Shown: positions 49,148 through 58,265, counted from the stretch's first letter. The stretch: 59,953 nt of DNA from Anaerolineales bacterium (GCA_020634875.1 JACKAX010000021.1:1-59953), one strand, 5' to 3'. A program made the numbers and translations. Notes: generated by a model not told the origin, from the sequence alone.

Positions 49148-51760
49148 ATGAAATTCCCCCTCTCCTGGCTTAAAGATTACGTTGACATCACCCTCCCGAT
49201 CAACGACCTCGCCTATCAACTTACCATTGCTGGACTGGAAGTCGAAGCCATTCACTTCGTCGGCCTGCCCTTGCCCCAAAACGACAAACTTCAGTACAAA
49301 GTCTCCGGCTTTGCATGGGAGCGCGACAAAATCGTCGTCGCCGCCATCCACGAAGTCATGCCCCACCCCAACGCGGACCGCCTCACCCTCTGCAAACTGG
49401 ACGACGGCGAACAAATCCACACCGTCCTCACGGGGGCACCGAACCTGTTCGATTACAAAGGTATCGGCGAACTCAACCCGCCCCTCAAAGTTGCTTACGC
49501 CCGCGAAGGCGCACAACTCTATGATGGACACCAACCCGGCTACGTTCTCACGCGTCTCAAGCGCACCAAAATCCGCGGCGTTGACTCCTACTCAATGGTC
49601 TGCTCCGAAAAAGAACTCGGCATCTCCGACGAACACGAAGGCATCATGTTCCTCCCCGCCGATGCCCCCACCGGCATGCCCCTCGCCGACTACTTGGGCG
49701 ACGCTGTCCTCGACATCGCCATCACCCCCAACATCGCCCGCGACACCAACATGCTCGGCGTTGCCCGCGAAATCGCCGCCATCACCAAACAGCCTCTCCG
49801 CCAACCCTCTTTTGACATCCTGGCGGAAGGCCCCTCCATCGAAGGCCGTGTCTCCATCACCATCCCCACCCCGGAAATCAACCCTCGCTTCGTCCTCGGC
49901 CTGATCGAAAACGTCGAAATCAAACCCAGCCCCGAATGGGTCCAACGCCGCCTCCGCCTCGCCGGACAGCGTCCCATTAACAACATCGTGGATGTCACCA
50001 ACTACGCCATGCTCGATGTCGGCGAACCCCTCCACGCCTTCGATTATGATGTCCTTGTCAAACGTGCCCAAAATCACGCAGAACGCAGCACCCTGAGCGG
50101 AGGCTTTGCGAAGTCGAAGGGCGCGGGTCAAGCCAATACCCCACCTGCCCCCCACATCCACACACGCCTCGCCGAGAAAGGCGAAAAGCTTAAAACCCTC
50201 GACAATGTAGAACGCACCCTCGACGAATTCACCGTCCTCGTCTGTGACGACGCCGGTCCTCTCGCCCTCGCGGGTGTCATGGGCGGGCAGGAATCCGAAG
50301 TGACTGACGAAACGAAAACCGTCCTCCTTGAAGGCGCGGCATGGAACATGATCAACACCCGCCGCACCGTCATTTCCCAAAAACTCCCCTCCGAAGCGGC
50401 CTACCGGTTTTCGCGCGGCATCCACCCCGCGTTGGCGGAACGCGGCGTCCGGCGTGGCCTCGAACTCATGCGCCAATGGAGCGGCGGCACCGTCGCGGCA
50501 GGTTTGGTAGACACCTACCCCCTCCCCCCTGAAGACCCCACCATTGCCATCACCCCCGCCGATGTCAAACGTTGGCTCGGCATCACCCTCTCTGCCGAAG
50601 AAATCGTCCGCATCCTCGAATCCCTAGAGTTCACCTGTACAATCACCCAATCACCCAATCACCCAATCACCATTAAAGTAACCACCCCCGACCACCGCCT
50701 CGACATCGGCACCGGCGTCATCGGGCAAGCGGATTTGATGGAAGAGATCGCCCGGATTTACGGCTACCAAAACATCCCCGAAACGCGGATGGCCGACGAA
50801 ATCCCCCCCCAACGGGGCAACCCCACCCTGGAAGTGGACGAACGTGTTCGCGATATCCTGGCCCGCGCGGGGTTGCGCGAAGCGATCACCTACCGTGTCA
50901 CCACCCCCGAAGCGGAAGCGCGTCGCCTCGTCCCTGGCACCCCGCCGACCGACAAACCCTACATGCGCCTCGCCAACGTCATCAACCAGGAACGCACCGT
51001 CATGCGCCAAAGCTTGCTCGCCAGCGTCTTGGAAATTGTCGAACGCAACGCCCGCATCCGGGAGCGGATCGCCCTGTTCGAGATCGGCGAGGTGTTCCTG
51101 TCATCTGAGGGCGGCGAACTGCCCGACGAACTCCCCCGCGTCGTCATCGCCCTGACCGGGCCGCGTGCCTCCGTCGCGTGGCAGGGCAGCGATCCGACGC
51201 CGATGGATTTCTACGATCTGAAAGGTGTTGTCGAAGCGCTGTTGGATGGTTTGCATATCCCCGTGAAGTACGAACCCGCCGCCCACCCCAGCCTCCACCC
51301 CGGCAAAACCGCACACATTCTCGCGGGTGAGAAACGTTTGGGTGTCATGGGTGAACTTCACCCCGAAGTTGCCGCCCAATATGACCTTCCCGAAACCCCC
51401 GTCCTGGTCGCTGAACTCAACATGGATGTGATCTACGATCTGATCCCTGCCCGATACGAAACCGTACCCGTGCCGCTTTACCCGCCCATCGTGGAAGACC
51501 TCGCCCTGGTAATGAACGACGATGTGCCCGCGGCCCAGGTCGAATTCCTCATTCGCCAAACAGGTGGCGCGACCCTGGCCGATGTCACCCTGTTCGACGT
51601 GTATCGCGGCGACAAACTCGGCACAGGCCGCAAGAGTCTGGCCTACCACCTGACCTACCTCGCCCCCGACAAAACCCTGACCGACAAAGACGTCGCCAAG
51701 GTCCGTTACCGGATCGTTCAGCGTCTCGAACGTGAACTTGGCGCACAATTGCGGAGTTAA
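49148..51760 (+). CDS. pheT: Phenylalanine-tRNA ligase beta subunit
   Basis: 870 residues, longer than the usual about 800. Starts MKFPLSWLKDYVDI; a tRNA-binding domain (about 45-165), the B3/B4 editing domain with VDVTNYAMLDVGEPLHAFDYD and GVMGGQESEVTDETK, B5 (VKRWLGITLSAEEIVRILESLEF) and the C-terminal anticodon-binding fold (TLFDVYRGDKLGTGRKSLAYHL). Extra residues lie at about 306-345, where a palindromic CCCTGAGCG...AAGTCGAAGGG repeat is read in frame (STLSGGFAKSKG). An 8-base tandem repeat encodes TITQSPNHPIT near residue 500. Both sit at loops and the frame is open, so the protein is probably active. Confidence 0.96.
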   Translation: MKFPLSWLKDYVDITLPINDLAYQLTIAGLEVEAIHFVGLPLPQNDKLQYKVSGFAWERDKIVVAAIHEVMPHPNADRLTLCKLDDGEQIHTVLTGAPNLFDYKGIGELNPPLKVAYAREGAQLYDGHQPGYVLTRLKRTKIRGVDSYSMVCSEKELGISDEHEGIMFLPADAPTGMPLADYLGDAVLDIAITPNIARDTNMLGVAREIAAITKQPLRQPSFDILAEGPSIEGRVSITIPTPEINPRFVLGLIENVEIKPSPEWVQRRLRLAGQRPINNIVDVTNYAMLDVGEPLHAFDYDVLVKRAQNHAERSTLSGGFAKSKGAGQANTPPAPHIHTRLAEKGEKLKTLDNVERTLDEFTVLVCDDAGPLALAGVMGGQESEVTDETKTVLLEGAAWNMINTRRTVISQKLPSEAAYRFSRGIHPALAERGVRRGLELMRQWSGGTVAAGLVDTYPLPPEDPTIAITPADVKRWLGITLSAEEIVRILESLEFTCTITQSPNHPITIKVTTPDHRLDIGTGVIGQADLMEEIARIYGYQNIPETRMADEIPPQRGNPTLEVDERVRDILARAGLREAITYRVTTPEAEARRLVPGTPPTDKPYMRLANVINQERTVMRQSLLASVLEIVERNARIRERIALFEIGEVFLSSEGGELPDELPRVVIALTGPRASVAWQGSDPTPMDFYDLKGVVEALLDGLHIPVKYEPAAHPSLHPGKTAHILAGEKRLGVMGELHPEVAAQYDLPETPVLVAELNMDVIYDLIPARYETVPVPLYPPIVEDLALVMNDDVPAAQVEFLIRQTGGATLADVTLFDVYRGDKLGTGRKSLAYHLTYLAPDKTLTDKDVAKVRYRIVQRLERELGAQLRS
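50091..50121. repeat. Palindromic repeat inserted in frame in pheT
   Basis: CCCTGAGCG (50091-50099) and AAGTCGAAGGG (50111-50121) are the ends of a repeat also seen in diverged form at 22704-22772. Confidence 0.65.
50639..50670. repeat. 8-base tandem repeat in pheT
   Basis: Four units of CCAATCAC type (first unit with one change). The unit length is not a multiple of three, so a change of one unit would shift the frame. Confidence 0.8.
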
Positions 51761-51763
51761 TTC

Positions 51764-51850
51764 GGTACACAGAAGACACAGAACTTACAGAAGGACACAG
51801 AAATATATTAAAATCTGTGTCCTTCTGTTTTCTCTGTGCTGTCCGTGTAC
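51764..51850. repeat. Dispersed palindromic element, copy 2 (GGTACACAGA family)
   Basis: Inner arms GAAGGACACAGA (51790-51801) and TCTGTGTCCTTC (51814-51825) are exact; outer arms GTACAC and GTGTAC (51765, 51845). Closely similar to the copy at 29538-29631 in length, arms and central A/T stretch. Located between pheT and the peptidase gene. Confidence 0.8.
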
Positions 51851-51870
51851 AATTTCTTTAGGAGTATCTT

Positions 51871-53793
51871 ATGTCTATTCAAACTGCCCCTTACGGAACC
51901 TGGAAATCACCCATTACGACGGATTTGATCGTCGCCAATACGGTTGGCTTGGGTTCGGTTGTTCTCGATGGGGAGGATATTTACTGGATCGAATCTCGGC
52001 CCACGGAGAGGGGGCGGAATGTGATCGTTAAACGTACCCTGGATGGGGTTACGGTGGATGTCAACCCCGCACCGTTTAACGCACGGACGCGAGCGCATGA
52101 ATATGGTGGGGGCGCCTATTGTGCCCATCAGGGGACGGTCTATTTCTCGAATTTCGCTGACCAACGGTTGTACCGTGTCCGACCGGGGGATGAACCCCTC
52201 GCGGTGACGGCGGAAGGGCCGTTGCGGTTTGCGGATGGGGTGGTGACAAAAGATGGGGTGTGGATGTACTGTGTGGTGGAGGATCACAGCCAATCCGATC
52301 AGCAGGCGGTGAACGCGATCGGGCGGGTGAAGTTGGCGGATGGGGCGGTGGAGATTTTGGTTTCTGGCAATGATTTTTATTCGTCGCCCAAATTGAGTCC
52401 TGACGAGGGGCGTGTGGCGTGGTTGACATGGAACCATCCCAACATGCCGTGGGATGGGACGGAGTTGTGGGTAGCGGAAGTGGGGGAGGCGGGATTGTCT
52501 GGGGCAGTGAAAGTCGCAGGGGGCGAGGAAGAGTCGGTGGTGCAGCCAGAGTGGATGCCCGATGGAACGTTGTTATTTATTTCGGACCGGACGGGGTGGT
52601 GGAATATGTATCGGTGGGAGGGGGAGGCGGCTGAGTTGGTGGTGGGGATGGCGGCGGAGTTTGGGTATCCGCAGTGGGTGTTTGGGATGTCTTCATATGG
52701 GGTGGTGGATCATGAGCGGGTAATGGCAGCCGTTTCGCGGGAGGGACACGATCAACTGCTTGAGGTAGATGTTCGGTCGGGGAAGTGGAGCGCCGCGGAA
52801 ATCCCGTTTGATTCGATTGGGGGTTTGCGTGTAGCCAGTGGGCGAGTGGTGTTTGGGGGTGGTTCGCCACGCGCGGCGGGGGGAATCCATCAATTGGATT
52901 TGAAAACTCATGCGGTTGATACCTTGAAGTTGTCTTCTGAATTGCAGGTGGATATGGGTTATTTGTCGATCCCGAAGATGGTGGCGTTTCCAACCGAGAA
53001 TGGTTTGACGGCGTTTGGCTATTATTATGCGCCGCAAAATAAGGATTTCCAGGCACCGGCGGGGGAACAACCTCCGCTGATTGTGTTTAGCCATGGTGGG
53101 CCAACGGGGTCAACGAGTGCATCTTTCAGCTTGTCGAAGCAATATTGGACGAGTCGGGGCTTTGCAATTTTAGATGTGGACTATGGTGGAAGCACGGGGT
53201 ATGGTCGGGCGTACCGGCAGCGTTTGAACGGGAATTGGGGGGTGGTGGACGTGGATGACTGTGTGAACGGGGCGAAGTATCTGGCAGAGCAGGGCATCGT
53301 GGATGGGGCGCGGCTGGCGATCCGGGGGGGAAGTGCGGGTGGGTACACGACTTTGGCGGCGTTGACCTTTCGGAAGGTGTTTAAGGCTGGGGCGAGTTAT
53401 TATGGGATCGGCGATTTGACGGCGCTGGCACGAGATACGCACAAGTTCGAGTCCCGTTATCTGGATTCGATGGTGGGGCCGTATCCCGAACGGGAAGATG
53501 TGTACCTGGCGCGGTCGCCGTTGTTCCATGTTGAACAGTTAGCGACGCCGGTGATCTTTTTCCAGGGGTTGGAAGATCAGGTGGTGCCACCGAATCAGGC
53601 CGAAATGATGGTGGACGCGTTGCGGAAAAAAGGCGTGCCGGTGGCGTATGTGCCGTTTGAGGGGGAACAACACGGATTCCGGCAGGCGAAGAATATCCAA
53701 CGTTCGTTGGAGGCGGAGTATTATTTTTATGCGAAGGTGTTTGGGTTTGAGCCTGCGGATGAGATTGAGCCGGTGGAGATTGAGAATTTGTAA
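51871..53793 (+). CDS. S9-family peptidase (prolyl oligopeptidase/acylaminoacyl-peptidase type)
   Basis: 640 residues, AGGAG six bases before the ATG. N-terminal beta-propeller (about 1-350; DIYWIESRPTERGRN, WMPDGTLLFISDRTGWWNMY) and C-terminal alpha/beta-hydrolase domain with LIVFSHGGPTG, the nucleophile in IRGGSAGGYTTLAAL, the Asp in GLEDQVVPPNQAEMM and the His in EGEQHGFR: a full catalytic triad. No signal peptide, so it is cytoplasmic and should cleave short peptides. Codons are strikingly GTG/GGG-rich in the propeller part. Own transcription unit after the palindromic element. Confidence 0.92.
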   Translation: MSIQTAPYGTWKSPITTDLIVANTVGLGSVVLDGEDIYWIESRPTERGRNVIVKRTLDGVTVDVNPAPFNARTRAHEYGGGAYCAHQGTVYFSNFADQRLYRVRPGDEPLAVTAEGPLRFADGVVTKDGVWMYCVVEDHSQSDQQAVNAIGRVKLADGAVEILVSGNDFYSSPKLSPDEGRVAWLTWNHPNMPWDGTELWVAEVGEAGLSGAVKVAGGEEESVVQPEWMPDGTLLFISDRTGWWNMYRWEGEAAELVVGMAAEFGYPQWVFGMSSYGVVDHERVMAAVSREGHDQLLEVDVRSGKWSAAEIPFDSIGGLRVASGRVVFGGGSPRAAGGIHQLDLKTHAVDTLKLSSELQVDMGYLSIPKMVAFPTENGLTAFGYYYAPQNKDFQAPAGEQPPLIVFSHGGPTGSTSASFSLSKQYWTSRGFAILDVDYGGSTGYGRAYRQRLNGNWGVVDVDDCVNGAKYLAEQGIVDGARLAIRGGSAGGYTTLAALTFRKVFKAGASYYGIGDLTALARDTHKFESRYLDSMVGPYPEREDVYLARSPLFHVEQLATPVIFFQGLEDQVVPPNQAEMMVDALRKKGVPVAYVPFEGEQHGFRQAKNIQRSLEAEYYFYAKVFGFEPADEIEPVEIENL

Positions 53794-53800
53794 TTCTTCA

Positions 53801-53880
53801 GGGTTGCAAGCGAGAAAAAACTTCTGCGACTTCTTTTTTCCGCAACCGTTTTTTGTCACATAAGAAAGAAGTCGCAGAAA
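53801..53880 (+). terminator. Putative terminator and nested inverted repeat after the S9 peptidase
   Basis: GGTTGC (53802-53807) and GCAACC (53842-53847) followed by GTTTTTTG give a plus-strand terminator shape. Nested with it, TTCTGCGACTTCTT (53822-53835) and AAGAAGTCGCAGAA (53866-53879) are exact inverted repeats, so two exclusive hairpins are possible. Confidence 0.5.
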
Positions 53881-54041
53881 AAGAAAAAAACTTTGCTACC
53901 TGAGCAGTTACGAAAATTGGTTTGAAAAATGATCCGCGAATTGCACGAAAGTCACAAAGCTGTAAAATAAAAGTGGTTTATACTTTTCTCATTGTTTTCT
54001 TTTCACGCAAGTGAATATCTTAGTTAATTTGAGGAGTCCCC
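53881..54041. other. Upstream region of the small membrane protein gene
   Basis: AT-rich. GAGGAG lies ahead of the start at 54042. No further gene seen. Confidence 0.3.
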
Positions 54042-54320
54042 ATGGATAAACGAACGACGAGTATTATTGCCACAGTTGTAGCGGCTTTGCTTTGCGGTTG
54101 CCCTGGTCTTTTTTCGCTGTGCTGGGGCGGCCTGGCGGCTATTGTTTCTTTTGTGCCCGGTGCCAATATTGACATCGGCGGTAGTTCCGATCCGAGCGCG
54201 GCCTTGTACACTGGCCTTGGGGCGCTTTGTGGCGGGTTGATTTTGATTGCCATTCCCATCGCAGTCGGGTTCTTCACCCTCCGCAAAAAACCGGGCGATG
54301 AAATGGCCCCGATGAATTAA
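54042..54320 (+). CDS. Small two-helix membrane protein of unknown function
   Basis: 92 residues. Two hydrophobic segments (about 7-40 and 56-78) with a short outer loop (VPGANIDIGGSSDPSAA) and a charged end (LRKKPGDEMAPMN). Cysteines in ALLCGCPGLFSLCWGG. GAGGAG before the ATG and a strong terminator after the stop support a real gene. No family recognised. Confidence 0.7.
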   Translation: MDKRTTSIIATVVAALLCGCPGLFSLCWGGLAAIVSFVPGANIDIGGSSDPSAALYTGLGALCGGLILIAIPIAVGFFTLRKKPGDEMAPMN

Positions 54321-54338
54321 GTGTGTTTGTGTGAAGTA

Positions 54339-54376
54339 AAAAAAGATGGCGCAGATTTTCCTGCGCCATCTTTTTT
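54339..54376. terminator. Bidirectional terminator
   Basis: AAAAAAGATGGCGCAG (54339-54354) and CTGCGCCATCTTTTTT (54361-54376) around a 6-base loop. Serves the small membrane protein (plus) and the aldo/keto reductase (minus). Confidence 0.92.
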
Positions 54377-54429
54377 ATTTCAAATTCGTTTTTCTTTCCG
54401 CTTTGTACAACTCGGGAAATTCGTGAAAA

Positions 54430-55395
54430 CTACTCATCCTCCGGCAGATTCCCCAGAATCTCCTCCACCCGTTCCAACACATCCTCATCCAACTTTGCAA
54501 CCGCCTCCCCGGCCTCCAAATTCTCCTCTAACTGCTCCACACTCGTTGCTCCTGTGATGACCGTACATACATCCTTTCGATGCAACAGCCAGGCAATTGC
54601 CAATTGTGCAGTGGTCAGCCCCAATTCACTTGCCAGCGCGGTCAACTGCCGCACCTTCCCCAAGCGGACGGGGGTTAACTGATCCCGCAACCACCCCATC
54701 CCGTCCAACGTCGCACGGCTCCCCGCGGGCAAATCGTTGTTGTACTTCCCTGACAACACCCCCGACGCCAACGGCCCCCACACCATCAATCCCAACCCCC
54801 GATCCGCGCACAACGGCGCAAGATGCAACTCAAACACATGCCGCCGGAACATGTTGTACTGCACCTGCTCCGTCGCGGGCGGAATCAAATTGAACCGCCG
54901 CGCCTCCCCGTGCGCCGTCGAAATCTGCGCCGCCGACCACCCGGACGTACCCCAATACAAAATCTTGCCCTGCTGGATTAGCGTATTCATCGCATATACC
55001 ACTTCCTCATAGGGCGAATCGGGATCGTACCCGTGGCAAAAATAAATATCCAAATAATCGGTATCCAACCGTTTCAGCGAAGCATGAACTGCCTCCATAA
55101 TATGCTTGCGCGACAACCCCCGCCCATTCGGTCCCGGAAACGTCGGGAAAAACACTTTGCTCGAAAGCACCAACCCCTCGCGGGGTAGCCCTTTGATCGC
55201 CTTCCCCATCACCACTTCTCCCTGCCCCCCCGCATTCACGTCCGCGCTATCCAAAAAATTCACCCCTTCCGCGTAAGCCGCGTGCACAATATCCACGGCA
55301 GTCTGTTCCTCAATTTGCCCCCCAAACGTCAACCACCCCCCCAAAGAAATTTCGCTAATTTTCAGGCCCCAGCGGCCAAGTCTACGGTAATGCAT
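54430..55395 (-). CDS. Aldo/keto reductase family protein lacking the catalytic tyrosine
   Basis: 321 residues; AGGAG seven bases before the ATG. A TIM-barrel of the potassium-channel beta-subunit/YghZ type: MHYRRLGRWGLKISEISLGGW, then NFLDSADVNAGGQGEVVMG, LVLSSKVFF, LDIYFCHGYDPDSP and NTLIQQGKILYWGTSGW. The family catalytic set is Asp, Tyr, Lys, His. Asp (FLDSAD), Lys (SSK) and His (FCHG) are present, but the Tyr of DTADVYG is Asn here (codon AAT, one base from TAT). So normal NADPH-dependent carbonyl reduction is doubtful. Single-gene unit ending at the shared terminator. Confidence 0.88.
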   Translation of the reverse strand: MHYRRLGRWGLKISEISLGGWLTFGGQIEEQTAVDIVHAAYAEGVNFLDSADVNAGGQGEVVMGKAIKGLPREGLVLSSKVFFPTFPGPNGRGLSRKHIMEAVHASLKRLDTDYLDIYFCHGYDPDSPYEEVVYAMNTLIQQGKILYWGTSGWSAAQISTAHGEARRFNLIPPATEQVQYNMFRRHVFELHLAPLCADRGLGLMVWGPLASGVLSGKYNNDLPAGSRATLDGMGWLRDQLTPVRLGKVRQLTALASELGLTTAQLAIAWLLHRKDVCTVITGATSVEQLEENLEAGEAVAKLDEDVLERVEEILGNLPEDE

Positions 55396-55431
55396 GATGA
55401 ACTCCTGGGAATAGGAACTTTCGATTTCCCC

Positions 55432-57291
55432 TCATTTTACCCTCTCCACTATCTCCGCCGCAACATCGTATCTGCCAAACGGCGGCATGATGTAAATCCC
55501 CGCCACCCACGGGCGCACCTGCCCAATCAATTCCGCCGCGATCCGAATCCCCTCCTCCCGCGGATCGGACGCGGTCTCCATCCGGTTCAGATACTCAGAC
55601 GGGATACTAACCCCTGGCAACTCGTTGTGCAAAAACGCCGCGTGGCGCGGGTTCGCCAATGGCAAAATCCCCACCACGACCGGGATGGGCAACGCCCCAT
55701 GTGCGGCCGCATACTGTCCCAAAAACGTCTGCGCTGCCTGGGGATCGAAGATCGGCTGCGTCAGCGCGAAATCCGCCCCGGCCTTAATCTTCCGCCGAAG
55801 GGTTTTGATCTCCCCTTCCGGTTCGCGCGGCGTCAGGTTTGCCGCACATCCTACAAAAAACGACGTGGGCTGCCCAATGTCCGACCCGGCGTAATCCGTC
55901 CCGGCGTTAAAACTCTGCTTGATCAACTTCACCAACCCCGAAGGCACGACATCATAATTGTCCATCGCATCGGGATAATCCCCAATCGCTGTCGGGTCGC
56001 CCATCACCACAAACAGATTCCGCACATTCAACGCGTGCGCCGCCAGCAAATCCCCCTGCACCCGCAAAAGATTCCGCCCCCGCGTGGGAAAGTGCAAAAT
56101 CGTCTCCACCCCCACCTGCTCGTGAATAAGATTCGCCACCGCCCACGGACTCATCCGCATCCGCGCCATCGGACTATCCGAAACATTGATCACATCCGCC
56201 CCCGCTTCCTGAAGCATACTCGCCGCGGCCAGCACCTTTTGGGTGTTCAACCCGCGCGGGGGAGCCATCTCAACTGTGATGATAAATTGTTTCGCCGAGA
56301 GTTTTTGGCTCAACTCCGTCGGCTGGTCTGCGGGCGCAATCTCTTCGCGTTCTACCACATTCAATATCGCCCCGTTGTCATCATTTTCCTTAACCGGGGC
56401 ATCCAACGCTACCCGCATCGCGTGCGTATGTTCGGGCGTAGTCCCACAACACCCCCCAATCATACACGCCCCCGCCCGTCGAAACGCCTGGGCATAATCG
56501 CCAAAATACGCTGGCCCCGCAGGATACATGATCCGCCCCCCCACCTGTTCAGGCAGTCCCGCGTTGGGCTTAACGAAAAACCGCCCGTCAGGCACTGCAT
56601 CGTGTGCTTGTTTGAGTATCCGTAACATTTGAGCTGGACCGCCGGAGCAGTTAATCCCGATCACATCCGCACCCGCTTCGTGCAGGCGTTGGGCAACCTC
56701 GGCGGGGGAGTTACCGAGTAGGGTCCGGTCATCCCGCGTAAAGGTCATCGAGGCGATAACAGGCGTGTCACTCACTTCGCGGGCAGCTTTGATCGCTTCG
56801 ATGATTTCGTACAGATCGGAAAAAGTTTCCATCAGCAGAACATCCACCCCACTTTCGACGAGCGCGGCGATCTGCTCCCGGAATGCGTCCCGTGCCTGTT
56901 CGAGTTGCACCCGCCCGAACGGGACCAGCCGCACCCCTAGGGGACCGACGTCCCCCGCGAGGTACAGGTTTTTGAACGAGGCCAGGATCACGCGCCGGGC
57001 CAGATCCACGCCCGCGCGGTTAATGTCCCCCACGCGATTTTCCAGCCCATGCCGGGCGAGCCGGTACCGATTGGCCCCGAAGGTGTTGGTGAGCACGACT
57101 TCGGCTCCGGCGTCAATGTAGGCACGGTGGATGTCGGCAATCAGGGCGGGGTTGGTCAGGTTGAGTTCGTCAAAACACTGATCAAATCCCACACCCCGTG
57201 CGTGAATCATAGTTCCCATCGCCCCGTCAAAGAGGAGGGGGGGCGGGGATGCAAGGCGGGTGAGGAAGGATGTAGAGGATGTTAGGGTCAT
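55432..57291 (-). CDS. Bifunctional homocysteine S-methyltransferase/5,10-methylenetetrahydrofolate reductase
   Basis: 619 residues. Residues about 15-300 are a Hcy methyltransferase barrel with LLFDGAMGTMIHARG, and the zinc cysteines in GINCSGG and IGGCCGTTPEHT. Residues about 325-615 are MetF-like (FIITVEMAPPRGLNTQKVL, GADVINVSDSPMARMRMSP, FVVMGDPTAIGDYP, GADFALTQPIFDPQAAQTF). This is the layout of Bacillus YitJ. It would make methyl-THF and methylate homocysteine, so closing the methionine cycle without a MetH B12 domain. The start overlaps the upstream stop (TAATG). Under the SAM-I riboswitch at 58743-58855. Confidence 0.93.
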   Translation of the reverse strand: MTLTSSTSFLTRLASPPPLLFDGAMGTMIHARGVGFDQCFDELNLTNPALIADIHRAYIDAGAEVVLTNTFGANRYRLARHGLENRVGDINRAGVDLARRVILASFKNLYLAGDVGPLGVRLVPFGRVQLEQARDAFREQIAALVESGVDVLLMETFSDLYEIIEAIKAAREVSDTPVIASMTFTRDDRTLLGNSPAEVAQRLHEAGADVIGINCSGGPAQMLRILKQAHDAVPDGRFFVKPNAGLPEQVGGRIMYPAGPAYFGDYAQAFRRAGACMIGGCCGTTPEHTHAMRVALDAPVKENDDNGAILNVVEREEIAPADQPTELSQKLSAKQFIITVEMAPPRGLNTQKVLAAASMLQEAGADVINVSDSPMARMRMSPWAVANLIHEQVGVETILHFPTRGRNLLRVQGDLLAAHALNVRNLFVVMGDPTAIGDYPDAMDNYDVVPSGLVKLIKQSFNAGTDYAGSDIGQPTSFFVGCAANLTPREPEGEIKTLRRKIKAGADFALTQPIFDPQAAQTFLGQYAAAHGALPIPVVVGILPLANPRHAAFLHNELPGVSIPSEYLNRMETASDPREEGIRIAAELIGQVRPWVAGIYIMPPFGRYDVAAEIVERVK

Positions 57292-58265
57292 TATCTTGCG
57301 CGCGCGTGACGGCGTTCACGTTGGGGTTTGGGGGTGGGGTCTTCGGCGGGCGGGGTGGCGGTGATGCGGTGGATAGGGGTGGTGCGGAGGGCTTCGCTCA
57401 TCGCGCGGATGTGGTCAACGGAGTTTCCACAGCATCCGCCAATGATGGTTGCACCAAGATCGCGGACACGAACGGCATACTGCCCCATTTGTTCGGGGGT
57501 GGCGTCGTAGTGGGCGTGACCGTCTACGAGGCGGGGGAGCCCGGCGTTGGATTTAGCAACGAGGGGAATGTCGAGACCGACGGAGGCCATGGCTTGAACC
57601 ACGCCTTCGATTTCGCCGGGACCGTTGCCGCAGTTGCCGCCGAGGGCGAGGGGGTTGTATTCCTTGATCGCTTCCAGCGCCTGGATGGGGCTGACACCCA
57701 TCATCGTGTGGCCGTTGGTGTCGAAGGTCATGGTGATGACGAGGGGGAGGGTGGTGGCTTCGCAGGCACCTTCGGCGGCGGCGCGGACTTCTTGGAGGTC
57801 GCTCATCGTTTCGATCCAGATCATATCCACGCCTCCTTCGGCGAGGGCGGCGGCTTGTTCGGCGAACGCGGCTTTGACATCTTCAAAACGGGCTTCGCCG
57901 AGGGGGTAGAGGATTTCTCCGCTGGGGCCGATGGAGCCGCCTACGGCAACGGGGTGGGGGGCGGCGTCGGCTTCGGCACGGGCGTTGCGGGCGGCGGCAA
58001 CGTTGAGTTCGTGGACGCGGTCTTGCAGGTTGTGGAGTTTGAGCCGGTTGCGGGTGCCGCCGAAGGAGTTGGTGAGAACAATTTGGGAACCCGCTTCGAT
58101 GAAGTCACGGTGCATTTTGCGGATGCGGTCGGGGTGCATCACGTTCCATTCTTCGGGCGGGTTGCCGTGGGAGAGGCCCATCCGCATGAGGGTGGTGCCG
58201 GTTGCGCCGTCGGCGAGAAGGTAGGGTTGGGTTTCGAGGAGGGTTTGGAGGGTGGTTGAGGTCAT
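57291..58265 (-). CDS. Homocysteine S-methyltransferase (BHMT/MetH N-terminal type)
   Basis: 324 residues from the ATG at 58265, which overlaps the upstream stop as ATGA; the in-frame extension to 58352 belongs to another frame. LLADGATGTTLMRMG, the GGTRNRLKLH segment, and zinc Cys in LGGNCGNGPGEIE and IGGCCGNSVDHIRAM. A Gly/Pro/Arg-rich tail (TPKPQRERRHARAR) ends it. Expected to move a methyl group to homocysteine; donor could be betaine, S-methylmethionine or another compound. It is the second such domain in the operon, next to the fusion protein, which suggests different methyl donors. SAM-I riboswitch controlled. Confidence 0.9.
   Translation of the reverse strand: MTSTTLQTLLETQPYLLADGATGTTLMRMGLSHGNPPEEWNVMHPDRIRKMHRDFIEAGSQIVLTNSFGGTRNRLKLHNLQDRVHELNVAAARNARAEADAAPHPVAVGGSIGPSGEILYPLGEARFEDVKAAFAEQAAALAEGGVDMIWIETMSDLQEVRAAAEGACEATTLPLVITMTFDTNGHTMMGVSPIQALEAIKEYNPLALGGNCGNGPGEIEGVVQAMASVGLDIPLVAKSNAGLPRLVDGHAHYDATPEQMGQYAVRVRDLGATIIGGCCGNSVDHIRAMSEALRTTPIHRITATPPAEDPTPKPQRERRHARAR

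Noticed and set aside
50639..50670. Possible CRISPR or tandem-repeat array
   Set aside because: Only an 8-base unit without spacers inside a coding gene; not a CRISPR. No CRISPR repeats or cas genes were seen in the window.
55282..56625. 447-residue plus-strand reading frame
   Set aside because: It is antisense to the methyltransferase-MTHFR gene and very rich in Arg, His and Pro, as expected from a shadow frame of a GC-rich gene.
57279..58259. 326-residue Gly-rich plus-strand reading frame
   Set aside because: Mirror of the homocysteine methyltransferase gene; low-complexity Gly/Val/Phe composition.
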